Shown here: positions 1 to 7,687 of the stretch, piece by piece
How the letters are laid out: each line of letters begins with the position of its first letter
Position numbering within the stretch: position 1 is the first letter of the stretch
Source of the DNA: Clostridiales bacterium UBA1728
Lineage (GTDB): Bacteria; Bacillota; Clostridia; Oscillospirales; Oscillospiraceae
Assembly: GCA_002315975.1 (NCBI GenBank)
Contig: DCIK01000013.1
Span: 28,602 to 92,601 of the forward strand
Direction of reading: 5' to 3'
Length of the DNA: 64,000 bases
Translations under genes and position numbers: made by a program
The notes under the pieces: model-generated
Database searches by the model: none
What the model was told of the DNA's origin: nothing
What the model saw: only the letters and a program-made list of their open reading frames with translations

Positions 1-694
1 CCAGCTGGGACACATCCTTGCCGAAGTAGGTCTTGGCGGCCATGCTGATGCCGTAGGAGCCCTCGCCGAAGTAGACCACATTCAGATACCACATGATGAT
101 CTCTTCCTTGGTGTAGGTCTTTTCCAGATCCATGGCCTGAAAGATCTCCACCAGCTTGCGCTGCACGGTCACATCATCGTTTTCCGTGACGTTTTTGATG
201 AGCTGCTGGGTGATGGTGGAGCCGCCGAAGTCGTTCTTCATGCCGATGAACATATTCACAAAAGCACCGGCGGTGCGGTACCAGTCCACGCCCTTGTGGT
301 CGTAGAAGCGCTTGTCCTCAATGGCCACGGCGGCGTGCTCCATGTTCAGGGGAATGTCCTCGTATTCCACCCAGATGCGATCCTCGTTGCTGTCCAGCAC
401 GGCCAGAGAGCGCAGGGGCGTCACATTGCCCTGCTCATCCAGCTCGGAGGTGTAGATGACCGAGGAAAGGGAGATCATATAGTCCTCCAGCGTAATGTTC
501 AGCTCCGTGGAGAGACAGGTTTTGACATAGTAAGCAAAAATGCAGGCGAAGATCATGCCCGTGCACAGAAAGATCAGCAGCAGCGTGATGGTAACGCGCA
601 GCACAGCCGTGATGGTGCCGCCCACGGTGTTAAAGGCCACATCCGTGATCTCGTGGGCCGTCTGCCGGGAAAACTTCCGAAATGGTTTGTTCAT
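1..694 (-). CDS. Class A penicillin-binding protein (PBP1-type), 5' part, cut by window edge
   Basis: This is the N-terminal part of a bifunctional peptidoglycan synthase. About 231 residues are visible and the gene runs off the left edge, so the transpeptidase half is not seen. The ATG at 692-694 follows a GGATTCC-type site. A cytoplasmic start (MNKPFRKF) leads into one membrane segment around residues 30-55. The GT51 glycosyltransferase domain follows, with EDKRFYDHKGVDW carrying the catalytic Glu of family motif 1, and GGSTITQQLIKN of motif 2. GT51 domains polymerise lipid II into glycan strands outside the membrane. A TATAAT -10 box lies on this strand near 743-748. The family is certain; which class A PBP it is cannot be decided from this fragment. 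Confidence 0.93.
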   Translation of the reverse strand, partial: MNKPFRKFSRQTAHEITDVAFNTVGGTITAVLRVTITLLLIFLCTGMIFACIFAYYVKTCLSTELNITLEDYMISLSSVIYTSELDEQGNVTPLRSLAVLDSNEDRIWVEYEDIPLNMEHAAVAIEDKRFYDHKGVDWYRTAGAFVNMFIGMKNDFGGSTITQQLIKNVTENDDVTVQRKLVEIFQAMDLEKTYTKEEIIMWYLNVVYFGEGSYGISMAAKTYFGKDVSQL

Positions 695-826
695 GGAATC
701 CTCCGATTTCGAGAGAAGGGTGATGGGAATCAATGCATTCTATTATAACACAGTCTCGGCATATAGTGTAACCAAATTTGAAATTTTTTCTCGGCTTAGA
801 AAAAGACGGGAATCGTCAGGAAAGGC

Positions 827-855
827 TTGCTTTTCAAAATGAAAGAGGCTATAAT
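827..855 (+). promoter_or_regulatory. Promoter of the DUF1292 gene
   Basis: TTGCTT (827-832), a 17-bp spacer, then TATAAT (850-855), about 35 bp before the DUF1292 start codon. Confidence 0.6.
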
Positions 856-889
856 ACACACAAGAACAGAAGAAAGGTTTTTGTGAAAT

Positions 890-1186
890 ATGAGCGAACA
901 GTTCGGCGCCGATTACATTTCCCTCACCGATGAAGAGGGCAACGAGTTCGAGCTTGAGATTCTGGATGTTGTCAACTATGAGGGCGAGAGCTACACCGTG
1001 TTCCTCCCCGCCGATATTGACGATATGGATCCCAATGACCCCGATTACGGCTTTGTGATCCTCAAGAATGTAGACGAAAACGGCGAAGAGCTCTATGCCT
1101 CCGTGGACGATGATGAGCTGTTGGAGCGGGTCTACGACTACTACATGGAGCTGGTGGAAAACGCCGAGGACGGAGAAGAGGAGTAA
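890..1186 (+). CDS. DUF1292 family small acidic protein (YrzB-like)
   Basis: This is a 98-residue, very acidic protein (MSEQFGADYISLTDEEGNEF...). It matches the compact DUF1292 pattern: a short beta-rich domain with a conserved 'DEEGNEFELEILD' strand and a Tyr/Phe-Leu-Pro core. Members such as B. subtilis YrzB are widespread in Firmicutes and usually sit near alaS, the Holliday junction resolvase gene yqgF/ruvX and mltG. Their biochemical role is not established. Here it is transcribed alone from its own promoter. The ribosome binding site (AAAGG) lies further from the ATG than usual. A hairpin at about 1225-1263 follows the gene. Confidence 0.85.
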   Translation: MSEQFGADYISLTDEEGNEFELEILDVVNYEGESYTVFLPADIDDMDPNDPDYGFVILKNVDENGEELYASVDDDELLERVYDYYMELVENAEDGEEE

Positions 1187-1211
1187 GTTTCCGCTTCCCA
1201 TAGCCTCGCAG

Positions 1212-1322
1212 AGCGAAGTGCAGCCTTCTCGAATCATACGGCGAAGCCGCATGATTCGAAGAGCGAAGCGATTTTATATGCCTGCCGTGTTCGTGTACCT
1301 CACGTCTGGGGTTTACGCCCAT
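1212..1322 (+). repeat. 111-bp direct repeat, copy 1 (partial duplicate of 6S-like RNA 5' region)
   Basis: Positions 1212-1322 match 1431-1541 with only a few substitutions. The unit holds a perfect-arm hairpin (TTCGAATCAT...ATGATTCGAA around a GC-rich core) and the first ~25 nt of the structured RNA called at 1496. In this copy the small ACCCC/GGGGT hairpin becomes ACCTC/GGGGT, so pairing survives through a G-U pair. The rest of the RNA is missing here. Confidence 0.85.
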
Positions 1323-1430
1323 ACGGCCTAGCAGAGTTCGCAGCCGCAGCTGCGAACAGAATTGAATCATTTTGTGCGAGCTTTGCCCGCACAAAAATTC
1401 CTCTCACGGAGCGAGCGTCCTTGGGCGCGG

Positions 1431-1541
1431 AGCAAAGTGCAGCCTTCTCGAATCATACGGCGAAGCCGCATGATTCGAAGAGCGAAGCGATTTTATATGC
1501 CTGCCGTGTTCGTGTACCCCACATCTGGGGTTTACGCCCAT
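1431..1541 (+). repeat. 111-bp direct repeat, copy 2
   Basis: This is the second copy of the 111-bp unit. It runs into the full-length structured RNA gene. The palindrome at 1449-1481 lies just upstream of the presumed RNA 5' end. The segment between the copies (1323-1430) contains GCAGCCGCAGCTGC and other short palindromes but no gene. Confidence 0.85.
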
Positions 1542-1705
1542 TTAAACCCACATTTTTATTCCGGGATGCCGGACTCTCCCTGCCGATTGCAGGCCTCCCG
1601 ATGCCTTTCTGCGTCGGACGTTGGAAGCAATGACTCATGGAGGAGGCGACCCACCTGCCCTTGTGTGCAGGTTGTAATTGGGCGGCACGGCACAGGCGGG
1701 TATTT
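1496..1705 (+). ncRNA. ssrS: Structured RNA, probable 6S RNA
   Basis: About 210 nt form a rod-like fold. The ends pair in a long closing helix: ATGCCTGCCGTG (1497 on) with CACGGCACAGGCGGGTAT (about 1686-1703), allowing a 2-nt bulge. Internal hairpins follow, including ACCCC/GGGGT and two CCTGC/GCAGG stems. The 5' segment CCTGCCGTGTTCGT resembles what I remember of the 5' arm of Firmicutes 6S RNAs. 6S RNA mimics an open promoter and sequesters the housekeeping sigma-factor RNA polymerase. An intrinsic terminator follows immediately. No reading frame explains the segment. The fold is seen; the 6S identity is inference. Confidence 0.5.
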
Positions 1706-1710
1706 ATGAA

Positions 1711-1736
1711 AGCCGCAGCGAAAGCTGCGGCTTTTG
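1711..1736 (+). terminator. Intrinsic terminator of the 6S-like RNA
   Basis: Stem AGCCGCAG/CTGCGGCT with loop CGAAAG, then TTTTGT. It ends before the convergent cyclase gene. Confidence 0.85.
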
Positions 1737-1752
1737 TCGTGAGACGGCAGTC

Positions 1753-2505
1753 TTATTCGCACACGGCCCACACCCGGACGGGCAGGCCGGTGGCGCCCTC
1801 GATATGGGGCCAGGCGGCAAAGAGCAGAGCGCCGGCCTCAGGGACCTCCTCCAGATTGCAAAGCACCTCGATCTGGAGCTTGCCCTTTTCCAGCACGTAG
1901 CGCTCGCAGGCCAGATCGCCGGCCTTGGCAGCCTCGGCGGAGGCGTCTGTATCCAGAGCTTCGTGGCCGTTGGCGGCGGCATTGCGCTCCTCGTAGATGT
2001 ACTGCAGGGCGGGGAGAGACCAGCCGGGGAAGTTCTCGCTGCCGTCCTCGGCAATGCCGGAGATGGCATTCATGTCGGGCCAGTGCCTGCTCCAGCCGGT
2101 GTAGAGAGCCACAAAAGCGCCCTCGGGGATGGGGCCGAACCTGGCCTCGTATTCCCTGATGTCCTCCACGGTGACGGCGTAGCACCGGTTCTCCTTCACC
2201 TTCTCACTGATGTCGATCTTGCAGAGGGGGAAGACGCCGTTCTTCACATCAAAGGCATCGGACAGAGCACCGTCTTTGATGAAATGGCCGGGGAAGTCGA
2301 TGTGGGTGCCGAACTGACCGGGGAACTTAAAGGTCTGAATCAGGCACTCCAGCATGGGATTGCCCCAGTCGAAGACCGTCTTGCACAGCTCCACACTGCC
2401 CTCGGGGATGCCCGACCAGAAGGGGGAGTCGTTGTAGAGAGGATGGCTCAGATCAATCCAGCGGAGCTTCTTCAGCTCTTCCAGCTCATTCCAAAGCTTA
2501 TACAT
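1753..2505 (-). CDS. Cyclase family protein (kynurenine formamidase-like metal hydrolase)
   Basis: This is a 250-residue protein of the PF04199 cyclase family, which hydrolyses amide or cyclic ester bonds with a divalent metal. The ATG at 2503-2505 has AAAGGCAGG upstream; an in-frame TTG at 2526 lacks such a site. An 'IDLSHPLYNDSPFW' start is followed by GTHIDFPGH near residues 70-80, corresponding to the family HxGTHxDxPxH motif. The first His of that motif is Gln here (QFGTH), so one usual metal ligand is replaced. The C-terminal part (LLFAAWPHIEGATGLPVRVWAV) matches the family end. It stands alone, converging on the 6S-like RNA terminator. The substrate is unknown; KynB activity should not be assumed. 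Confidence 0.85.
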   Translation of the reverse strand: MYKLWNELEELKKLRWIDLSHPLYNDSPFWSGIPEGSVELCKTVFDWGNPMLECLIQTFKFPGQFGTHIDFPGHFIKDGALSDAFDVKNGVFPLCKIDISEKVKENRCYAVTVEDIREYEARFGPIPEGAFVALYTGWSRHWPDMNAISGIAEDGSENFPGWSLPALQYIYEERNAAANGHEALDTDASAEAAKAGDLACERYVLEKGKLQIEVLCNLEEVPEAGALLFAAWPHIEGATGLPVRVWAVCE

Positions 2506-2591
2506 AAGGGTGTACCTGCCTTTCAAATATAGTATGGGCAGAGTATACCATAAGCGGCGTACATTTGTCTACGAATTCTTTTCGCTTTTTC

Positions 2592-2670
2592 ATGAGTCAC
2601 GGGGACAGGTTCCTTGACTCATTCAAGAGGAGGCAGGCAGTGAGTCAGGGAACCTGTCCCCATGACTCAT
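2592..2670. repeat. REP-like palindrome, TGAGTCA type
   Basis: Two near-perfect arms (2592-2622 and 2641-2670) are built from TGAGTCA, GGGGACAGGTTCC and TGACTCA. The same design recurs at 17345-17425, and with different flanks at 28510-28570. It ends 4 bp before the stop of the CCA gene and could act as its terminator hairpin. Confidence 0.85.
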
Positions 2671-2673
2671 TTT

Positions 2674-4020
2674 TTACAGCTTTCTTGCCATGGCCAGCAC
2701 CTGCTTCAGCGCCAGCTCTTTCTCAATCCCTGCCAGACGGAGCTTGTGGGCGTAGTCCAGCAGCTCCTTGTAGCTCTTGCCGGGGCGTATGCCGGCCTCC
2801 TGCAAATCCCGACCCATCACATAGGGTCTGGCCATATCCTCCCGGAACTCTGCAAGCGCTCTGTGAGCCTGCGCCTCAATGGGGGCGTACTCCGCCTCGG
2901 TGGTGCCGCCGCATCCCAGATAGTCGGCCCTGGCCAGCAGCAGTAAATCCTCGCTGCAGACGCTCTCATCAAAAAGGTGGTTCCAGCTCTTGCGGGAGGA
3001 GCCCTGCTGGGCCATCTTGTTGGGGCGCATATGCTCTAAGCTCTGGTTGGAGACATAGGCAATCAGAGCTTTTTCTCCCGTCAGCCTTTGTATGAAGCGC
3101 TCTACCAGCGCAACGCCCTGCTTTTCGTGCTCATAGGCGTGGTACTCACCTTTGACCAGCTCTGTGGTGACGGCCTTGCCGAAGTCATGGCAGAGCGCCG
3201 AGAGCATAAAGCCCAGCGGCTCTTTGGCCTGCTCTCGGAGAGCGGCAGCCTTGTCCAGCACGGCCATGGTATGGTTCCACACATCCCCCTCCGGGTGGAA
3301 GCGGGGGGGCTGGGGCACAGCGATGAGCGCCTCCGCCTCCGGGAACCAGAAGGAGAGCCGGTTCATCTCCCGAAGGGTTTCAAAGAAAACGGAGGGACGC
3401 TCTGCCTTCAGCAGCGCCTTTTCCAGCTCGCCCATGATGCGCTCCCGGGGCAGGGCAGACAGCTCCATCTCCCGGCACAGCGCCACAGTGGAGGCATCTA
3501 CGGTGAAGCCGAAGCGGGCGGCAAACTGGGCCGCACGGAGCACTCGCAGGGGGTCTTCCCCGAAATGCGCGTCCGACACATGGCGCAGTACGCCCTGCAC
3601 CAAGTCCTCTTTACCGCCGTAAAAGTCCAGCACCTCGCCGGTAAGCACATCCTCCATCAGGGCGTTAACGGTGAAGTCCCGGCGTACCGCGGCCTTCTCG
3701 CAGCCTAAAAAGGGGTCAACTTCAGTCCGAAAGTCCTTGTGCCCTCTGCCGGTGGCGGTCTCCTTGCGGGGCAGGGCGATGTCGATGTCCCAATGCTTCA
3801 GCCCGTAGACCCCGAAGGACGCACCCATAACGCTGCGCTCGCCCAGCGTATCGAGGATGGCCTCCAGCGCCGTGGGGCTCAGACCGTGCACCTCAATGTC
3901 CATGTCCTTACTTTCCCGGCCCAGCAGCCGGTCGCGGACATAGCCGCCCACAAAGTAGGCTCTGCCTCCGGCTTCGGCCACTGCGGAGGCAAGGGTGTGA
4001 ATGAGTTCGGGAAGATTCAT
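2674..4020 (-). CDS. cca: CCA tRNA nucleotidyltransferase with HD domain
   Basis: This 448-residue enzyme adds or repairs the 3' CCA of tRNAs. The N-terminal class II nucleotidyltransferase domain shows GGYVRDRLLG (residues 25-34) followed by KDMDIEVHG with the catalytic carboxylates. Next come the RRDFTVNAL and EDPLRVLRA motifs typical of the poly(A) polymerase/CCA family. An HD phosphohydrolase domain follows, with HNHTM-like and LCHDFGK motifs around residues 240-285. The layout resembles bacterial multifunctional CCA proteins. Poly(A) polymerase is the usual alternative, but most Firmicutes carry only the CCA enzyme. The gene ends next to a REP-like palindrome and has a good GGAGGAAACC site. 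Confidence 0.9.
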   Translation of the reverse strand: MNLPELIHTLASAVAEAGGRAYFVGGYVRDRLLGRESKDMDIEVHGLSPTALEAILDTLGERSVMGASFGVYGLKHWDIDIALPRKETATGRGHKDFRTEVDPFLGCEKAAVRRDFTVNALMEDVLTGEVLDFYGGKEDLVQGVLRHVSDAHFGEDPLRVLRAAQFAARFGFTVDASTVALCREMELSALPRERIMGELEKALLKAERPSVFFETLREMNRLSFWFPEAEALIAVPQPPRFHPEGDVWNHTMAVLDKAAALREQAKEPLGFMLSALCHDFGKAVTTELVKGEYHAYEHEKQGVALVERFIQRLTGEKALIAYVSNQSLEHMRPNKMAQQGSSRKSWNHLFDESVCSEDLLLLARADYLGCGGTTEAEYAPIEAQAHRALAEFREDMARPYVMGRDLQEAGIRPGKSYKELLDYAHKLRLAGIEKELALKQVLAMARKL

Positions 4021-4084
4021 GGTTTCCTCCGAAGATGCAGATAGGAAAAAGGGGACTTGTCTTACGACAAATCCCGGTCAGCTT

Positions 4085-4162
4085 GTGAAATATTGCCTGC
4101 GGCAATGTGAAATAATCGGCTTTTGTCGATTGTGAAATGGGGAGAAAACCTCCCTGTGAAAT
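4085..4162. repeat. GTGAAAT array separated by three unrelated hairpins
   Basis: Four GTGAAAT units start at 4085, 4107, 4132 and 4156. Each interval is filled by a short hairpin with a different sequence: ATTGCC/GGCAAT, AATCGGC/GTCGATT and GGGGAG/CCTCCC. A further hairpin (GACTTGTC/GACAAATC, 4054-4073) precedes the array. No gene is seen in 4021-4254; from 4195 on the DNA is repetitive (AATGAAG units). Confidence 0.75.
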
Positions 4163-4332
4163 GAAATAAATTCCCTCACGCCCTCAGGCTCATAGGAATG
4201 AAGAAATGAAGAAATGAAGGCACTCGCAAAGCTCGTTTATGAAGCGAAGTCGCCGATTAGCATAAAAGCCGTAAAGCTCCTTCATTAGCGAAGCGTCTTC
4301 ATTTCTTCATTAGCCCTACGGGCGACTTCATT

Positions 4333-4363
4333 AAAAAAACCACTGCCAAAGCAGTGGTTTTTT
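4333..4363 (-). terminator. tRNA-Ala terminator, copy 1
   Basis: CCACTGC/GCAGTGG stem flanked by A7 and T7, directly after the tRNA CCA end. Confidence 0.92.
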
Positions 4364-4439
<76 letters not shown>

Positions 4440-4451
4440 GGAACAGGCATA

Positions 4452-4480
4452 ATCATAGCAGATTGACTTGCATTTGTCAA
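4452..4480 (-). promoter_or_regulatory. Promoter of tRNA-Ala copy 1
   Basis: On the minus strand: TTGACA (4475-4480), 17-bp spacer, TATGAT (4452-4457). The upstream DNA, unlike the tRNA itself, is not duplicated, apart from a shared AAAAAAGTGCTTGAC stretch. Confidence 0.8.
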
Positions 4481-4595
4481 GCACTTTTTTCGAACTTTTG
4501 TATTTTTCTTTGGCGCTAGCGCTGAACCTTTTTCTTCCGAACCCGCAGCAATGGAGGTGTATACCCCAAGCATAAAGAACAGGGAAGTAAGCAAG

Positions 4596-4721
4596 ATGAA
4601 GAAAGCTTATTTCGAGATCATTTTCAACGATGATCGCGGCGATGAAGAGCAGGTATTCGTGAACGAGGGTGTGACGCTTATCTCCGGCAGAGCCTTTCGC
4701 GACTGTTGGACTCTCGATTAG
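4596..4721 (+). CDS. 41-residue small reading frame, possibly a truncated gene
   Basis: This frame begins MKKAYFEIIFNDDRGDEEQV, with AGGGAAG upstream. It ends at a TAG formed exactly at the start of the second 185-bp repeat (GATTAG at 4716-4721), so the duplication appears to have cut a longer gene or supplied its stop codon. The sequence is acidic, beta-like and has no recognisable family. It could be a real micropeptide, a gene remnant, or chance. Confidence 0.35.
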   Translation: MKKAYFEIIFNDDRGDEEQVFVNEGVTLISGRAFRDCWTLD

Positions 4722-4793
4722 CATAAAAGCCATAAAGCTCCTTCATTAGCGAAGCGTCTTCATTTCTTCATTAGCCCCACGGGCGACTTCATT

Positions 4794-4823
4794 AAAAAAA
4801 CCACTGCCAAAGCAGTGGTTTTT
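4794..4823 (-). terminator. tRNA-Ala terminator, copy 2
   Basis: Same CCACTGC/GCAGTGG hairpin as copy 1, with a T6 run. Confidence 0.92.
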
Positions 4824-4899
<76 letters not shown>

Positions 4900-4941
4900 A
4901 TATTCGCTTTCGCTTTGCCGCACTCGCGGCTCGCAAGGGGT

Positions 4942-4970
4942 ATATTAACAGATAGAGAGACAAAAGTCAA
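4942..4970 (-). promoter_or_regulatory. Promoter of tRNA-Ala copy 2
   Basis: On the minus strand: TTGACT (4965-4970), 17-bp spacer, TAATAT (4942-4947), just after the end of rsmA. Confidence 0.8.
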
Positions 4971-4988
4971 GCACTTTTTTCGCTTTTT

Positions 4989-5843
4989 TCAGGCTTTTCT
5001 CAAAAGATTCGACAGCGCGGCAAACTGCTCCAGCGTGAGCCTCTCGCCGCGGATATCCGCGTTCAGACCCAGAGCGCCCAGAGCCTCCGCAATGCTGCCC
5101 TTGTCCAGCCCTAATCCTGCAGAAAGGGCATTGGGCAGCGCCTTGCGCCTTTGGTTAAAGGCAGCACGCACTACCTTAAAGAACCATGCCTCGTCGTCCA
5201 CCTGTGCGGCGCTCTCGCTGCGGCGGCGGAGACGGATTACGGAGCTGGTCACCTTCGGCTGGGGCAGGAAGCAGTCGGGGCTCACATCAAAGAGCTTTTC
5301 CGCGGTGGCGTACCAGTTCACCAGCAGGGTAAAAGCGCCGTACTCGCCGGTACCGGCTCTGGCGCAGATCCGCTCCGCCACCTCCTTCTGGATCATCACC
5401 GTGATGGTCTCAAAGGCTTTGCTCTCCAGAAAGGCAGTGATGAGGGGGGTGGTCACATTATAGGGCAGGTTGGCGCAGAGCTTCCATGCTCTCTCCGCGC
5501 CGAAATACTCCCGGCACAGCTCGCTGAGGTTCTGCTTGAGGGCATCGCCGTAGACCACATGGCAGTTGGGTCTGTCCATGAGCGTTACGCGCAGGATGGG
5601 CGCAAGGCTCTCGTCCAGCTCGATGGAGAGCACCTCCGCTGCCCGCTCACTGAGCTCCCGGGTCAGCACGCCCACGCCGGGGCCGATCTCCAGTACGCCG
5701 TCGTTTTCACTGAGCTCGGCGGCATCAGCAATCTTCTCCGGCACCCAGGAGGCCACCAGAAAGTTCTGGCCCAGAGACTTGGAAAAGCGCACGCCGTTGG
5801 CGGCCATCAGCGCCTTGATTTCGTTGGGATCGGTCAGATTCAT
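4989..5843 (-). CDS. rsmA: 16S rRNA (adenine1518/1519-N6)-dimethyltransferase RsmA (KsgA)
   Basis: This 284-residue enzyme dimethylates two adjacent adenines in the helix 45 loop of 16S rRNA late in 30S assembly. The N-terminal KSLGQNFLV signature is present, then the SAM-binding VLEIGPGVGVLT (about residues 50-61), the acidic ELDESL strand, and NLPYNVTTPL, the catalytic N-L-P-Y motif. Length is normal. Its ATG overlaps the stop of the upstream trmD-GNAT gene by 4 bp (ATGA), so translation is likely coupled. That position, after rimM-trmD, is unusual; rsmA is more often near rnmV. Confidence 0.96.
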   Translation of the reverse strand: MNLTDPNEIKALMAANGVRFSKSLGQNFLVASWVPEKIADAAELSENDGVLEIGPGVGVLTRELSERAAEVLSIELDESLAPILRVTLMDRPNCHVVYGDALKQNLSELCREYFGAERAWKLCANLPYNVTTPLITAFLESKAFETITVMIQKEVAERICARAGTGEYGAFTLLVNWYATAEKLFDVSPDCFLPQPKVTSSVIRLRRRSESAAQVDDEAWFFKVVRAAFNQRRKALPNALSAGLGLDKGSIAEALGALGLNADIRGERLTLEQFAALSNLLRKA

Positions 5844-7117
5844 AGCAGCACCTTCTCGTATGCAATCCGCAGGCTCCCGGCCTCGGCGCTGCGGAGGATG
5901 GGGATGATGCCGCAGCGCTTATAGCCGCAGTCGTAGACCAGCTGCTGCATGGCGCCGTTGCCCTTGTGGGTGTCCACCTTCACGCTTGCGCAGCCCCAGC
6001 CGTAGGCCAGATCCTCGGCCAGCGCCATCATCTCCCTGCTCAGACCGCTGCCCCGCCATTGGGGGGCGACCATGATCCGGTGGACGGAGGCATAGTTCTC
6101 GCCCTCGGTGAGCCATGCGCCGTCAAAAATCTCCCGGTAGTTTTCCTCGGGGGTGTGGAGGACGGCCACATAGCCCGCCACCTCCTCATGCTCGGTGAAG
6201 ACCCAGCCGCCGCCCACGGCCATATCGCTGCGGTAGCTCTCCTCATTGGGATAGCCCTGCTGCCACTGGTCAAGGCCGTGGCTCTTGAGATATTCCTTGG
6301 CGGCAGCGCAGATGGCGTTGATGGCGGGGATGTCCTCCTCGGTGGCGCGGCGATAGTCAAAGACCGGCTTGGGGTGCCGCTCATTCTCAATCTCCTCGGC
6401 CAAAACTGCATCCTCGCCCTCAGGCCTGTAGGCAGCCCACAGATCGGGGCGCTTGTCCATGGTGCGCTCCAGCATCTTCCGGCGACGCCAGATGTCGATC
6501 TCCTTCTGCTTGCCGCTGCGGAGAATTTCCGGCACGGCGCGACCCTCCCAGACCTCGGGACGGGTGTACTGGGGATACTCCAGCAAGCCCTCCCAGTGGC
6601 TCTCGCCGGTGAAGCACTCCTCATCACTGAGCACGCCGGGCACCATGCGGCACACCGCATCGGTGACGGCCATGGCGGCAATCTCACCGCCGGTGAGCAC
6701 AAAGTCACCCAGCGAGATTTCCTCGTCCACGCACTCCTCGATGAAGCGCTCGTCGATGCCCTCGTAGTGACCGCAGACCAGCACCAGCTGGTCATAGTCC
6801 TTCACCAGCCGCCGGGCCACGCTCTGGGTAAAGGGCGTGCCCTGGGGCGACATATAGAGCACCGCCCGCCTGGCCCGCTCTTCGGAATGGGCTACAATGT
6901 CATCCAGACAGGCCTTCAGCGGCTGCGCCATCATCACGCAGCCCCAGCCCCCGCCGTAGGGGTAGTCGTCCACCTGCTGCTGCTTGTTGTCGGTGTAGTC
7001 CCGAATCTGATGGCAGCGGATATCCAGAATGCCCTTTTTCTCCGCACGGCCTAAGATGCTGATGTCCAGCGAGGCGCTGACGGCCTCGGGAAAGAGGGTC
7101 ATAATGTCGATTCTCAT
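5840..7117 (-). CDS. trmD: TrmD tRNA (guanine37-N1)-methyltransferase fused to a GNAT acetyltransferase domain
   Basis: This is a 425-residue, two-domain protein. Residues 1 to about 245 are TrmD, a SPOUT enzyme that makes m1G37 in tRNAs and prevents +1 frameshifting. Visible motifs are MRIDIMTLFPE, DDYPYGGGWGCVM, VCGHYEGIDERF, and SLGDFVLTGGE in the knot. From about residue 262 a GNAT fold follows (FDYRRATEEDIPAIN...), with the acetyl-CoA motif VAPQWRGSGL and the end motif VDTHKGNGAMQQLVYDCGY. Ordinary TrmD is about 240-250 residues. The reading frame is continuous across the junction. The start at 7117 follows rimM by 4 bp with GAAGGAATG upstream. The GNAT substrate is unknown. Confidence 0.92.
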   Translation of the reverse strand: MRIDIMTLFPEAVSASLDISILGRAEKKGILDIRCHQIRDYTDNKQQQVDDYPYGGGWGCVMMAQPLKACLDDIVAHSEERARRAVLYMSPQGTPFTQSVARRLVKDYDQLVLVCGHYEGIDERFIEECVDEEISLGDFVLTGGEIAAMAVTDAVCRMVPGVLSDEECFTGESHWEGLLEYPQYTRPEVWEGRAVPEILRSGKQKEIDIWRRRKMLERTMDKRPDLWAAYRPEGEDAVLAEEIENERHPKPVFDYRRATEEDIPAINAICAAAKEYLKSHGLDQWQQGYPNEESYRSDMAVGGGWVFTEHEEVAGYVAVLHTPEENYREIFDGAWLTEGENYASVHRIMVAPQWRGSGLSREMMALAEDLAYGWGCASVKVDTHKGNGAMQQLVYDCGYKRCGIIPILRSAEAGSLRIAYEKVLL

Positions 7118-7121
7118 ATGC

Positions 7122-7607
7122 TCACATTCCTTCGATGAGATGAACGCGGATGCGCTTATTGGCCACATCCGTCTCTAAAATAAACTCCGGCACGGCGGGG
7201 ATGGAGTGCTCGCTCTCGCCCTTGACGATGTAGATGTTCTGCGCGGGCAGGGTAAGCACCTCGGTGAGGGTGCCCACCACCTTGTCCTGCTCGTCCACCA
7301 CCGTGGCGCCGATGATATCCGCAAAGAAGAACTGACCCTTGGGCAGCTTTGCGTCCTTACGGTCAAAGTACACTACCTTGTTCTTCAGCAGCATGGCGGC
7401 GTTCACATCCTCCACGCCCTCAAAGAGCACTAAGAGCATACCCTTGTGCACCTTGGCGGAGAGCACCCTGCGGGGCTGGGAATCGATATAGAGGGTCTTG
7501 AATTTTTTCAGAAAAGCCGCGTCATCGCACCATGGCTCGATCTTGACCTCACCCCGAACCCCGAAGGTGTTGATGATCTGTCCGGCTTCCAGATATTGCT
7601 CCTGCAT
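7122..7607 (-). CDS. rimM: Ribosome maturation factor RimM
   Basis: This 161-residue protein assists 30S head assembly by binding S19 near 16S helices 31/33b. It has the N-terminal RimM beta barrel (GQIINTFGVRGEVKI, residues 8-22) and the C-terminal PRC-barrel domain (FFADIIGATVVDEQDKVVGTLTEV, then QNIYIVKGE). It lies directly upstream of trmD in the usual order. GAAAGGACAAAACCC precedes the ATG. A terminator-like hairpin and a palindromic element separate it from khpA, so rimM-trmD-rsmA may be a separate unit. Confidence 0.96.
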   Translation of the reverse strand: MQEQYLEAGQIINTFGVRGEVKIEPWCDDAAFLKKFKTLYIDSQPRRVLSAKVHKGMLLVLFEGVEDVNAAMLLKNKVVYFDRKDAKLPKGQFFFADIIGATVVDEQDKVVGTLTEVLTLPAQNIYIVKGESEHSIPAVPEFILETDVANKRIRVHLIEGM

Positions 7608-7687
7608 GGGTTTTGTCCTTTCGGTAATTAATGGGAACTGGAAAACGGTCTGTCATTGTTGGGAAAAGAGCTGCACGACCCCTTCGT

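Noticed and set aside
1062..1394. Small frames through the 1.2-1.6 kb repeats as genes
   Set aside because: They follow palindromes and the structured RNA and have no coding-like composition or ribosome sites.
4085..4162. CRISPR array
   Set aside because: The repeat is only 7 bp and the spacers are hairpins; no cas genes are present in the window.
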